Origin: Chelativorans intermedius
GTDB lineage: Bacteria > Pseudomonadota > Alphaproteobacteria > Rhizobiales > Rhizobiaceae
NCBI RefSeq assembly: GCF_025398255.1
Contig: NZ_JAODNW010000002.1
Coordinates: 186,001 to 250,000 of the forward strand
Length of the DNA: 64,000 bases
Direction of reading: 5' to 3'
Below the pieces are notes generated by a model. That model had not been told where the DNA came from. It did not search any database and saw nothing but the letters and a program-made list of their open reading frames with translations. Of this stretch, positions 54,870-62,997 are shown in pieces. The translations under genes and the position numbers were made by a program. Numbering within the stretch: position 1 is the stretch's first letter; the number at the start of each line of letters is the position of its first letter.

Positions 54870-55954
54870 GCGTCGAAATCGTCCACTTGCGCCCCGATCA
54901 TCCAATCTCACGGGTGATCAAGGGCTGCTGGCAGCTGGCCGGCGACCACGGCGCGGTCGATCGCGCCGCCGCGATTGCCGACATGGAAGCTTTCCTGGAC
55001 GCCGGGATCACCACCTTCGATTGTGCCGACATCTACACCGGTGTCGAAGAGATGATCGGGCATTTCATTGCCGACATCCGCTCCCGGCGCGGCGTCGATG
55101 TTGCCGACCGTGTCACCGTTCACACCAAGCTGGTGCCCGACCTCGCGCTTCTGGACACGATAAGCGGCGACCAGATCGAGGCCATGGTCGACCGTTCGCT
55201 CCGGCGCCTCAATCTCGACCAGGTTCATCTCGTGCAGTTTTTCTGGTGGGACACTCGGCTCGGAAACCCCATTCGCGCAATGGAGCAACTGGCGAGGATC
55301 AAGGAGAAGGGCAAGATTCGCCACATCGGCGTGACGAACTGGGATGTGCCCGAAACAGAACGCCTGATGCAGGCCGGCGCCGATCTGGTTTCCACCCAGG
55401 TGCAATACTCGATCCTCGATCGCCGTCCCGCCCGGACATTGGCTCCGTGGGCGCTGCGCAACGAGCTGCAGCTTTTGTGCTACGGCACGCTGGCTGGCGG
55501 TTTCCTGACCGAGCGCTGGCTCGGCAAGCCCGATCCGGGCTTCGTCTTCGAGAACCGGTCCCTGGTCAAGTACAGGCTGATCATCGACGAGTTCGGCCCC
55601 TGGGATCTGTTCCAGGAACTCCTCGGCGTACTCAAGGCAACGGGCGACCGGCACGGCGTGTCGCTGTCCTCCGTGGCCACACGCTGGGTGCTCGATCAGC
55701 CGCAGGTCGCCGCGGCGATCGTGGGAGCGCGCTATGCGCGTCATCTGCCCAAGACGCTTGAGGTCTTCGGGTTGAAGCTCGACAGCGAAGACCGCGCGCG
55801 CATCAATGCCGTACTGTCGCGCGCAAAGGGCCCGACCGGGCCTGTCTACGGGCTGGAGAGCGACCGCGAGGGCAGACACGGACGGATCATGAAGTACAAT
55901 CTCAACACGCGACCCGATGCCCCGACCGGGGCGGAGGAGGGCGCCGGTGGCTGA
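54866..55954 (+). CDS. Aldo/keto reductase family protein with altered catalytic tetrad
   Basis: This 362-residue TIM-barrel protein has the AKR start GCWQLAGDHG, DCADIYTGVEE (Asp52/Asp55 and catalytic Tyr57), HTKLVPD (catalytic Lys region) and GVTNWDVPE. The position of the tetrad histidine, in LVQFFWWD where most homologues have QFHWWD or LYxIHWP, is Phe. The ATG at 54866 overlaps the previous gene. The C-terminus extends about 40 residues past the barrel, ending DAPTGAEEGAGG. It is likely cytoplasmic and acts on the compound taken up by the TRAP system encoded next; the missing His makes a non-reductase activity, such as dehydratase or isomerase, possible. Confidence 0.85.
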   Translation: MSVEIVHLRPDHPISRVIKGCWQLAGDHGAVDRAAAIADMEAFLDAGITTFDCADIYTGVEEMIGHFIADIRSRRGVDVADRVTVHTKLVPDLALLDTISGDQIEAMVDRSLRRLNLDQVHLVQFFWWDTRLGNPIRAMEQLARIKEKGKIRHIGVTNWDVPETERLMQAGADLVSTQVQYSILDRRPARTLAPWALRNELQLLCYGTLAGGFLTERWLGKPDPGFVFENRSLVKYRLIIDEFGPWDLFQELLGVLKATGDRHGVSLSSVATRWVLDQPQVAAAIVGARYARHLPKTLEVFGLKLDSEDRARINAVLSRAKGPTGPVYGLESDREGRHGRIMKYNLNTRPDAPTGAEEGAGG

Positions 55955-55987
55955 TCGGGGCGCGGGGTGCGGATGGAGGGGGCGGCC

Positions 55988-56476
55988 ATGAGGCTTATCG
56001 ACGCGATCGCCCGCGCCCTGATCGCCATGCTCGCCCCGCTTTCGGCCGCGACGCTGTTCGCCATCATGCTCGTCATGGTCGTCGATGTCGGCGGGCGCTA
56101 CCTGTTCAACCAGCCGATCCGCGGAGCCTACGAGATCACCGAATTCCTGATGTGCGTGATGGTGCTTGGGGCACTGCCGCTGGTCAGCCTCTGGGGCCGG
56201 CATGTTGAGGCCTCGCTGCTGGCCGATCTTGCACCACGCGCCGCAAGCATTCTCCGGTGGCTCGCGGGCGTGCTTTCGGTGCTGGTGTTCGCCTATCTCG
56301 CCATGCTGATGTGGAATTATGGCGACCAGCTGGCGCAGCAGAATGCGCAATCGCTGTTCGGCGGCATCCCGCGCGCTCCCTTCGCCTATTACATGGCCGT
56401 GCTTTGCCTCGTGACCGCGGTTGCGTCCGCGATCGCCATCATCCGCCACGACGAAGGCCCGGGGCCGGGCGACTAG
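55988..56476 (+). CDS. TRAP transporter small permease (DctQ-like)
   Basis: This 162-residue membrane protein starts at the ATG at 55988, which has GGAGG at a good distance; an upstream GTG would add seven residues. It has four membrane segments (about 15-35, 45-65, 85-105 and 125-145) with FAIMLVMVVDVGGRYLFNQPI and ITEFLMCVMVLGALPLVSL typical of DctQ. It pairs with the DctM-like subunit encoded 9 bases downstream. Confidence 0.93.
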   Translation: MRLIDAIARALIAMLAPLSAATLFAIMLVMVVDVGGRYLFNQPIRGAYEITEFLMCVMVLGALPLVSLWGRHVEASLLADLAPRAASILRWLAGVLSVLVFAYLAMLMWNYGDQLAQQNAQSLFGGIPRAPFAYYMAVLCLVTAVASAIAIIRHDEGPGPGD

Positions 56477-56485
56477 GAGATCTGC

Positions 56486-57772
56486 ATGGTCGCGATGATC
56501 GGACTTCTGACTGTCTTCGTGCTGATCATGTTGCGGGTGCCGGTTGGCGTGGCCATGATCGGGGTCGGCTTTCTCGGCTTTGCCAGCATCGCTGGCGTCC
56601 GTCCGGCCGCATTCATGACCGCGCAGACGGCCTTCTCCACCGTCAATAGCTACAGCCTTTCGGTCGTGCCCCTGTTCCTGCTGATGGGCAATCTGATCAA
56701 CCGCTCGCGCATCTCGGCCGACCTCTACGATGCCGCCCATGCAGCCTTTGGCCACTTCCGCGGCGGGCTGGCGCAGGCAACCATCCTGGCTTGTGGCGGC
56801 TTCGCGGCGATATCGGGCTCCAGCATGGCCACCACCGCGTCGATGGGACGGGTGGCCTATCCGTCCATGCGGCGCTACGGCTATGCCGATATTCTGTCGA
56901 CCGGGTCGATCGCTGCCGGTGGCACGCTGGGCATCCTGATCCCGCCCTCCGTGGTGCTTCTGGTCTACGGTATCCTGACCGAGACCTCGATCTCGAAGCT
57001 GTTCATAGCCGGCATTCTTCCCGGTTTGCTCGCGGTCGCCCTCTACATGCTGACCATCGCAGTGATCGCGCGGCTGCGCCCCGACTGGGGACCGGCCGGC
57101 GCGCGAACCGACCGCGCCGAAAGGCGGCGCAAGCTTGCGCGCGTCTGGCCGGTGCTGGCGTTGTTCGCGCTGGTGATGGGCGGCATCTATGGCGGCATCT
57201 TCACGCCCACCGAGGCGGCGGGCGTCGGAGCTCTGGGGGCGCTCCTGTTCGCGCTGGCGCGCCGGGCGCTGAACTGGCGCAGCCTTTTCGACACACTGAC
57301 CGAAACCGCCGTCACCTCGGCGATGATCTTCTTCGTCATCGTCGGCGCAATGGTGCTCGGCAATTTTCTCAACATCGCCGGCCTGCCGAGCATGCTGGGC
57401 GGCCTGATCAATGCGCTCGACCTCAGTCCGTTCTGGGTAATGGTCATCATCTGCGTGATCTACGTGCTTCTGGGCATGGTACTGGAGAGCATGTCGATGA
57501 TCCTGCTCACCATACCGATCCTGTTTCCCATCGTGGTGGGCCTCGGCTACGACCCGGTCTGGTTCGGAATATTGATCGTGATGGTGGTGGAACTGGCGCT
57601 GATCTCGCCGCCAATCGGCCTCAATGTCTACGTGCTTCGTTCGGTGCTGCCGCATGTGCCGTTGCGAACCCTGTTTGCAGGGGTGTTCCTGTTTCTTGTC
57701 GCCGACCTCGTGAAACTGGTTCTGGTGGTGCTGTTTCCGGGGATCGTGCTGTGGCTGCCCTCGATGATGTGA
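56486..57772 (+). CDS. TRAP transporter large permease (DctM-like)
   Basis: This 428-residue protein has about 12 membrane segments. VPLFLLMGNLINRSRISADLYDA and GGFAAISGSSMATTASMGRVAYP are signature segments of the DctM family, followed by GGTLGILIPPSVVLLVYG. It forms the membrane unit with DctQ and is driven by the sodium gradient. It lies between dctQ and dctP in the operon. Confidence 0.95.
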   Translation: MVAMIGLLTVFVLIMLRVPVGVAMIGVGFLGFASIAGVRPAAFMTAQTAFSTVNSYSLSVVPLFLLMGNLINRSRISADLYDAAHAAFGHFRGGLAQATILACGGFAAISGSSMATTASMGRVAYPSMRRYGYADILSTGSIAAGGTLGILIPPSVVLLVYGILTETSISKLFIAGILPGLLAVALYMLTIAVIARLRPDWGPAGARTDRAERRRKLARVWPVLALFALVMGGIYGGIFTPTEAAGVGALGALLFALARRALNWRSLFDTLTETAVTSAMIFFVIVGAMVLGNFLNIAGLPSMLGGLINALDLSPFWVMVIICVIYVLLGMVLESMSMILLTIPILFPIVVGLGYDPVWFGILIVMVVELALISPPIGLNVYVLRSVLPHVPLRTLFAGVFLFLVADLVKLVLVVLFPGIVLWLPSMM

Positions 57773-57812
57773 TTTCCACAACGAGCAAACCAACCAAGGG
57801 AGGTGGTGAAAA

Positions 57813-58853
57813 ATGACATGCAGGAAACTGATGGGCGCGGTCGCCGCGCTGGGAATTCTGGCCGGAACATTGCCAGCCGCCGCGCAGGAGGTGGTGCTGC
57901 GCTATTCGAACTGGGTGCCGGCAACGCATCCGATCATCACCAAGGTGATCGAACCGCTGGCGCGCGATCTTGAGGCGGCCACTGAAGGTCGGGTGACGAT
58001 CGAGGTCCTGCCCGCGCTCGGGCCGCCTCCGGGACATTTCGACCTGGTCAAAAACGAGGTCGCCGACATGGCCTTCTCTGTGCACGGCTATACGCCGGGA
58101 CGCTTTGCGCTGACCGAGATTGGCGAACTGCCGTTCACCCACAATCACGCTGTGGTCAACTCGCTCGCATACTGGAACACCTACAAGCGCTTCATGATGG
58201 ATGCCAATGAACATGAAGGTGTCCGGCTGCTTGGACTGTGGACCAACGGTCCCTACCAACTGACCATGCGTGGTGACCTGCTGACCTCGATCGACGCCGT
58301 CGAGGGCAAGCGCATCCGCGTGCCCGGCCCGCTGGTGGAGCGGGTCTCGACGGCGTTGGGCATGGTGCCGATTTCCTCTTCCGTCACGGATGCATACGAG
58401 CAAGTCTCGCGCGGGGTCATCAATGGCATGTTCCAGCAGATCGAGACGGTGTGGAACTTCAACCTGTCGGAATACCTCACCCATATCTCGACCGTGCCGG
58501 GCGGCTTTGCGCATTCCAGCCAGTATCTCGTCATGAGCAACGCCGCCTATGAGCGGCTGTCGGAGAAGGATCGGGCCGCGCTCGATGCCTTGACCGGCGA
58601 AGCGCTTGTCCTGCGTTTCGCCGAGATGTGGCAGGAGGAGGAAGAAGCGGCCATCGGCAAGCTGAAAGAGGCGGGAGCCGTGTTCCACGAAGTTACCGGC
58701 GACGTCCTTGCCGAACTCAAGGAACGTCTGGCCTTCATCGAGGATGAATGGGTGCAGGCGGCCGGCGAGCGTGGTATCGACGGCGCCGCAGCGCTGGCCT
58801 TCTACCGCTCCGAGATCAAGCGCCTCGCAGCCGAGTTGGGAGTGGACAACTAG
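57813..58853 (+). CDS. TRAP transporter substrate-binding protein (DctP-like)
   Basis: This 346-residue periplasmic protein has a signal peptide of about 24 residues (LMGAVAALGILAGTLPAAAQ). The mature part has the DctP pattern VVLRYSNWVPATHPI, GKRIRVPGPLV and QIETVWNF with a conserved Arg expected to bind a carboxylate ligand. GGAGGTGG precedes the ATG. It is the last gene of the operon. The ligand is likely an organic or sugar acid, from family knowledge, but cannot be specified. Confidence 0.94.
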   Translation: MTCRKLMGAVAALGILAGTLPAAAQEVVLRYSNWVPATHPIITKVIEPLARDLEAATEGRVTIEVLPALGPPPGHFDLVKNEVADMAFSVHGYTPGRFALTEIGELPFTHNHAVVNSLAYWNTYKRFMMDANEHEGVRLLGLWTNGPYQLTMRGDLLTSIDAVEGKRIRVPGPLVERVSTALGMVPISSSVTDAYEQVSRGVINGMFQQIETVWNFNLSEYLTHISTVPGGFAHSSQYLVMSNAAYERLSEKDRAALDALTGEALVLRFAEMWQEEEEAAIGKLKEAGAVFHEVTGDVLAELKERLAFIEDEWVQAAGERGIDGAAALAFYRSEIKRLAAELGVDN

Positions 58854-58978
58854 CCTGCCCCGGCGGCCTTGGGCCAAAAGCCGGGCGGCGGCCGGGTCCA
58901 TCCCGGTCGCCGCCGGTGGGTCAAGGCGGTGCCACACCGACACTTCTCCCGACCGGGTCCAAGAGCCCGAGCGCGTTA

Positions 58979-59066
58979 GACCGGTTCATCGTTTCAATGA
59001 AACGCTGATCCGGTCCATCTCTTTGTTTTTGCCGCATTTGTGCGACGCCAGATGATTCCATCTGGC
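58979..59066. repeat. Intergenic palindromic element resembling Rhizobium intergenic mosaic elements
   Basis: GACCGGTTCATCGTTTCA and TGAAACGCTGATCCGGTC (58979-59015) form a hairpin with 16 of 18 arm positions paired. It is followed by CATCTCTTTGTTTTTGCCGC and a second hairpin, GCCAGATG-ATTC-CATCTGGC (59047-59066). The order matches a repeat type I recall from many Rhizobiales intergenic regions (RIME-like). It lies between the TRAP operon and the xylulokinase remnant. Confidence 0.65.
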
Positions 59067-59178
59067 TGCAAAATGCTGTAGGCGAGGCGGTCCGAAAATC
59101 TGCGGCGAGGGTTCCAGGGCATTCGGGCACTCCCCAAATGCACGATGTGTAAGCCATGTGACCAGAATAAACCGTCAG
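59067..59178. other. Intergenic sequence after the palindromic element
   Basis: Together with the element before it, this fills the 325 bases between dctP and the xylulokinase remnant. No gene or further structured feature was recognised here. Confidence 0.5.
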
Positions 59179-59343
59179 CTATCTCTCGATAAGCTCACAC
59201 CACACGCCGCAATCCTGTTCGCTTGCGCCGTCAAGCGGGTGCGAAATCCCGAGGGCGGCAGAGGATGTCGCGACGACGGCGCGGTCATGGCCGAGGAGGC
59301 AGACCTTCACCGCCGAAGTGCCGAGATCGATGCCGAGATGCAT
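59179..59343 (-). pseudogene. N-terminal remnant of a xylulokinase (FGGY family)
   Basis: A frame from the ATG at 59343 encodes 54 residues: MHLGIDLGTSAVKVCLLG, then HPLDGASEQDCGVW, and ends at a stop at 59179. This is the phosphate-binding start and SEQDP(E)-like segment of xylulokinases; the remaining 430 or so residues are missing. In Rhizobiales smo loci a xylB gene often lies with the polyol transporter, so this is probably what remains of it after a deletion. Confidence 0.75.
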
Positions 59344-59448
59344 TACGTCCTCTTCTGGGCCGCCGCCGGTGGCGACCTTGTGGTCTTCCGAGCCGAACAA
59401 TCGCATTTCGCCGGATGCCGGCACTCAGCCGGTCGTATCGCGGTTTTC

Positions 59449-59460
59449 AAGAAAATTCTT
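59449..59460. promoter_or_regulatory. LacI-type operator candidate upstream of the LacI gene
   Basis: AAGAAAATTCTT with the following TACTC is closely repeated upstream of the binding-protein gene at 60602-60613 (AAGAAATTTCTT, then GACTC). A shared dyad in front of both genes fits autoregulation and control of the polyol operon by the same LacI protein. Confidence 0.65.
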
Positions 59461-59548
59461 TACTCGCGTCATTTTTTAGGGGTTCTTTGACATCATGGAA
59501 CGGAACAAACGGGGCGCCCTGCCCGAAGCACGCGATAGGGGTGAACTC

Positions 59549-60580
59549 ATGAGCGGGTACAAGATCCGGAACATGGAGGAATTCGCCGCGCTGAGCGGTC
59601 TCTCCCGCCCGACGGTGTCGAAATACTTCAATGATCCCGGGAGCGTCCGACCAAGGACCCGCAAACGCATCGAGGAGGCGCTGGAGCGGTACGACTTTCG
59701 CCCGAACATCTTCGCGATGAACCAGAACCGCAGCCTGACCAAGAATGTCGGGATCGTGGTGCCCTATCTTGCCGACCCGTTCTTTGCCGAGATCGCGCGC
59801 ATCATCGAGCGGCGCTGCATCGATGCGGGCTTCTCGCCCGTCCTCTACAGCTCCCATGGCGAGCAGAAACTGGAGGTCGAGATCCTTGAGGGCCTGACGG
59901 CACTGAAACCCGCGGGCGTGTTCCTGGCGCCGCTCGGCCGCCTGTCGGACCGGGGCGCCATCGAACGCTTCTGCCGCAACGTGCCCACCGTGCTTTTCGA
60001 CAGCAATATCGAGGGGATGGGCGAGGCCTTCGTGGGATCGGACAATTTCAGTTTCGTGCAGCAGACCGTAGAGTATCTGTGCCGGACCGGATCGCCGCCA
60101 TGCTTCTTCGAGATGCGTAATCCGGCAAACCCCAACGCCAACAAGCGGCGCCGCGCCTATATCCGGTTGATGGAGGAGGCGGGCCTTGAGCCGCATGTGA
60201 TCAAGGTTGAGGGAGAAGGCTGGGGCTTCGAGGAAATCGGGCGGCGCGGCGCGCACGAGCTATTCGCCTCGGGCGGGCCGGCGACCGATACCGTCCTTTG
60301 CAGCAACGACCGACTCGCCATTGGCTTTCTCGCGGCCTGCTATGAGCGCGGATTGCGTGTCGGGCGCGGCGACGGCTGTGCGCTGCGGGTGGCGTCGCAT
60401 GACGACCATCCGTTCTCCCGGTTTACCTGCCCGTCGCTCACGACAGCGGCCCACGAATACGAGGCGGTGGCGGCCAAGTGCATGGAAACGCTGTTTTCTC
60501 TGATCGAAGCGGGTGGCCGTTTCGAGAACAGGATGGAGACTCTGATTCCCGCGCGCCTGATCTTGAGGGCTTCTGCGTGA
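59549..60580 (+). CDS. LacI family regulator of the polyol transport operon
   Basis: This is a 343-residue LacI-type repressor from the ATG at 59549, which has AGGGGTG upstream; another ATG at 59495 lacks a ribosome binding site. The N-terminal helix-turn-helix is at about residues 7-30 (RNMEEFAALSGLSRPTVSKYF), followed by the hinge and a periplasmic-binding-protein-like effector domain (KNVGIVVPYLADPFFAEIARI). It precedes the smo-type operon by 96 bases in the same direction. Matching dyads upstream of itself and of the operon are its likely operators. The effector is presumably a polyol such as sorbitol or mannitol. Confidence 0.92.
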   Translation: MSGYKIRNMEEFAALSGLSRPTVSKYFNDPGSVRPRTRKRIEEALERYDFRPNIFAMNQNRSLTKNVGIVVPYLADPFFAEIARIIERRCIDAGFSPVLYSSHGEQKLEVEILEGLTALKPAGVFLAPLGRLSDRGAIERFCRNVPTVLFDSNIEGMGEAFVGSDNFSFVQQTVEYLCRTGSPPCFFEMRNPANPNANKRRRAYIRLMEEAGLEPHVIKVEGEGWGFEEIGRRGAHELFASGGPATDTVLCSNDRLAIGFLAACYERGLRVGRGDGCALRVASHDDHPFSRFTCPSLTTAAHEYEAVAAKCMETLFSLIEAGGRFENRMETLIPARLILRASA

Positions 60581-60601
60581 CAGATATTTTTGACGCGCGT
60601 A

Positions 60602-60617
60602 AAGAAATTTCTTGACT
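60602..60617 (+). promoter_or_regulatory. LacI-type operator overlapping a -35-like element upstream of the polyol operon
   Basis: AAGAAATTTCTT (60602-60613) is a perfect 12-bp palindrome that runs into TTGACT (60612-60617). It lies 60 bases before the binding-protein start. The same motif precedes the LacI gene. A matching -10 sequence could not be fixed. Confidence 0.65.
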
Positions 60618-60676
60618 CACGATAATTTTGGAACGTAGCCTTCTCGCTATCTAGCATCCAACCAGGGAGGATAAGG

Positions 60677-61993
60677 ATGTCCATGAGAACCGCGCTCCGC
60701 GCGACCAGCGCCCTTGCGCTCTGCGCCTTGGCAACCGCCGCAACGGCCCAGGACACAACCATCACGATCGCAACCGTCAACAACGGCGACATGATCCGCA
60801 TGCAGGGCTACACGAACCTGTTCACGGAACAGACCGGCATCGCCGTCGAGTGGGTCACGCTTGAGGAGAACGTGCTCCGCCAGCGGGTCACGACCGACAT
60901 CACCACCAATGGCGGCCAGTTCGACATCATGACGATCGGCATGTACGAGACGCCGATCTGGGGCGCCAACGGCTGGCTCCTTCCGCTCGATGACCTGTCC
61001 GAGGACTACGATGTCGCCGACATCCTGCCGGCCATGCGCGACGGCCTCAGCCACGACGGCACGCTCTATGCCGCGCCGTTCTACGGCGAAAGCTCGATGG
61101 TCATGTACCGCACCGACCTGATGGAAAAGGCCGGTCTGGAGATGCCCAAGGCGCCGACCTGGCAGTTCATCCGGGAAGCCGCCGCGGCGATGGACGACCC
61201 GGAGAACGACATCAACGGCATCTGCCTGCGCGGCAAGGCCGGCTGGGGTGAGGGCGGCGCCTTCATCACCGTGACCGCGAACTCCTTCGGCGCCCGCTGG
61301 TTCGACGAGGACTGGAACGCCCAGTTCGACCAGCCCGAGTGGAAGGAAGCGCTCACCTTCTTCGTCAACCTGATGAACGACTACGGTCCCGAGGGCTACG
61401 CGACCAACGGCTTCAACGAGAACCTGTCGCTGTTCCAGCAGGGCAAGTGCGGCATATGGATCGACGCCACCGTCGCCGCGTCCTTCGTGACCAACCCCAA
61501 TGACTCGACCGTTGCCGATAGCGTCGGCTTCGCGCTGGCGCCGAACGCCGAAGGCGTCGACAAGCGCTCCAACTGGCTCTGGGCCTGGGCGCTGGCGATC
61601 CCGGCGGGCACGCAGAAGGAAGAGGCGGCGAAGGCGTTCATCGAGTGGGCGACCTCGAAGGAGTATATCGAGCTCGTCGCCGCCAACGAGGGCTGGGCCA
61701 ACGTCCCACCGGGCGCGCGCACCTCGCTCTACGAGACGCCGGAATACCAGGAGGTTCCGTTCGCCGCGATGACGCTCGAGTCGATCAACGCGGCCGATCC
61801 GACGAACCCGACCGTCGATCCGGTGCCCTATGTCGGCATCCAGTTCGTCGCCATTCCGGAGTTCGCCGGTATCGCCACCGAGGTCAGCCAGGAGTTCTCG
61901 GCGGTCTACGCCGGGCAGCAGTCCATCGACGAGGCGCTGGAAAAGGCGCAGGCCCTGACCAACGACGCAATGGAAGCGGCCGGCTACCGCTAG
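60677..61993 (+). CDS. smoE: Polyol (sorbitol/mannitol) ABC transporter substrate-binding protein
   Basis: This 438-residue periplasmic protein has a signal peptide ending near AATAQ (residues 1-25). The mature part starts DTTITIATVNNGDMIRMQGY, the pattern of SmoE/MtlE-type polyol-binding proteins, and includes FYGESSMVMYRTDLMEKAGL and PNAEGVDKRSNWLWAWALA. GGGAGGATAAGG precedes the ATG. It heads an operon with two permeases and an ATPase, and follows a LacI regulator. Sorbitol, mannitol or a related polyol is the expected ligand from family similarity. Confidence 0.9.
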   Translation: MSMRTALRATSALALCALATAATAQDTTITIATVNNGDMIRMQGYTNLFTEQTGIAVEWVTLEENVLRQRVTTDITTNGGQFDIMTIGMYETPIWGANGWLLPLDDLSEDYDVADILPAMRDGLSHDGTLYAAPFYGESSMVMYRTDLMEKAGLEMPKAPTWQFIREAAAAMDDPENDINGICLRGKAGWGEGGAFITVTANSFGARWFDEDWNAQFDQPEWKEALTFFVNLMNDYGPEGYATNGFNENLSLFQQGKCGIWIDATVAASFVTNPNDSTVADSVGFALAPNAEGVDKRSNWLWAWALAIPAGTQKEEAAKAFIEWATSKEYIELVAANEGWANVPPGARTSLYETPEYQEVPFAAMTLESINAADPTNPTVDPVPYVGIQFVAIPEFAGIATEVSQEFSAVYAGQQSIDEALEKAQALTNDAMEAAGYR

Positions 61994-62015
61994 GCCGCAC
62001 GGCACGCAAGCTTCC

Positions 62016-62086
62016 CGGGGGGCGGTCCCTCCGCCCTCCGGTACCCGACAGGTGAGCACGCGCGGCAGCGGCCGGGGCTTCCCCGG
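62016..62086 (+). terminator. Tandem intercistronic hairpins after smoE
   Basis: GGGGGGCGG-TCCCT-CCGCCCTCC-like pairing at 62016-62038 (9 bp with one G-U) is followed by CCGGGG-CTT-CCCCGG at 62072-62086. Neither has a T-tract. Such hairpins after a binding-protein gene usually stabilise its mRNA or reduce read-through to the permeases. Confidence 0.55.
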
Positions 62087-62109
62087 TCCGACCCGGGAGG
62101 AGATCGGTC

Positions 62110-62988
62110 ATGGCCACCCAGCATTCACGTTCGGCAGCCCGCCTGATGCTGGCGCCCGCCGTCGTCCTGCTCCTCGGCTGGATGCTCGTCCCGCTCACCC
62201 TCACGCTCTACTTGTCGTTCAAGAAATACCTGCCGCTGCGTGGCGACTCCCTGCAGAACGGCCTCGAATGGGTCGGCTTCGAGAACTACGCGCGCTTCAT
62301 CAGTTCCAGCGCGTTCTGGCCCAGCGTCCAGGCCACCCTCATCATCGTCGGCGGCGTCCTTCTCATCACCGTGGTTCTGGGCGTGCTGCTGGCGATCCTT
62401 CTCGACCAGCCGATCTGGGGACAGGGGATCGTCCGCCTCTTCGTGATCGCGCCGTTCTTCGTGATGCCCACGGTGTCGGCGCTGGTCTGGAAGAACATGC
62501 TCATGGACCCGATCAACGGGATCTTCGCCCATCTCTGGCGTTTCTTCGGTGCGACGCCGGTATCCTGGCTGTCGGACGCCTCGGTCCAGTCGATCATCCT
62601 GATCGTGTCGTGGCAATGGCTGCCCTTCGCGACCCTGATCCTGCTGACCGCGATCCAGTCGCTCGACAGCGAACAGCTCGAGGCCGCCGAGATGGACGGC
62701 GCCAGCCCGCTGGCGCGCTTCTTCTACATCGTGCTGCCGCACCTGAGCCGGGCGATCACCATCGTCATCCTGATTCAGACGATCTTCCTTCTGTCGATCT
62801 TCGCCGAGATCTTCGTGACCACCGGCGGTTCGTTCGGGACGCGGACGCTGACCTACCTGATCTTCCAGCGGGTGGTGGACAGCCAGAACATCGGACTGGG
62901 CTCCGCCGGCGGCGTCTACGCCATCATCCTCGCCAACATCGTTGCCATCTTCCTGATGCGCATCGTCGGCAAGAACCTGGACCGGTAG
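62110..62988 (+). CDS. smoF: Polyol ABC transporter permease
   Basis: This 292-residue inner-membrane permease has about six membrane segments: LMLAPAVVLLLGWMLVPLTL at the start, then LIIVGGVLLITVVLGVLLAI and IAPFFVMPTVSALVW. The coupling loop is AAEMDGASPLARFFYIVLPH and the end is MRIVGKNLDR, both typical of SmoF/MtlF. GGGAGGAG precedes the ATG. The degenerate copy at 50188-50626 is a paralogue. It pairs with the next permease. Confidence 0.93.
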   Translation: MATQHSRSAARLMLAPAVVLLLGWMLVPLTLTLYLSFKKYLPLRGDSLQNGLEWVGFENYARFISSSAFWPSVQATLIIVGGVLLITVVLGVLLAILLDQPIWGQGIVRLFVIAPFFVMPTVSALVWKNMLMDPINGIFAHLWRFFGATPVSWLSDASVQSIILIVSWQWLPFATLILLTAIQSLDSEQLEAAEMDGASPLARFFYIVLPHLSRAITIVILIQTIFLLSIFAEIFVTTGGSFGTRTLTYLIFQRVVDSQNIGLGSAGGVYAIILANIVAIFLMRIVGKNLDR

Positions 62989-62997
62989 GAGGCTGTC

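Noticed and set aside
54908-57793. Open frame of 961 codons on the minus strand
   Set aside because: Antisense to the aldo/keto reductase and TRAP genes; His/Asp/Arg-rich composition without motifs.
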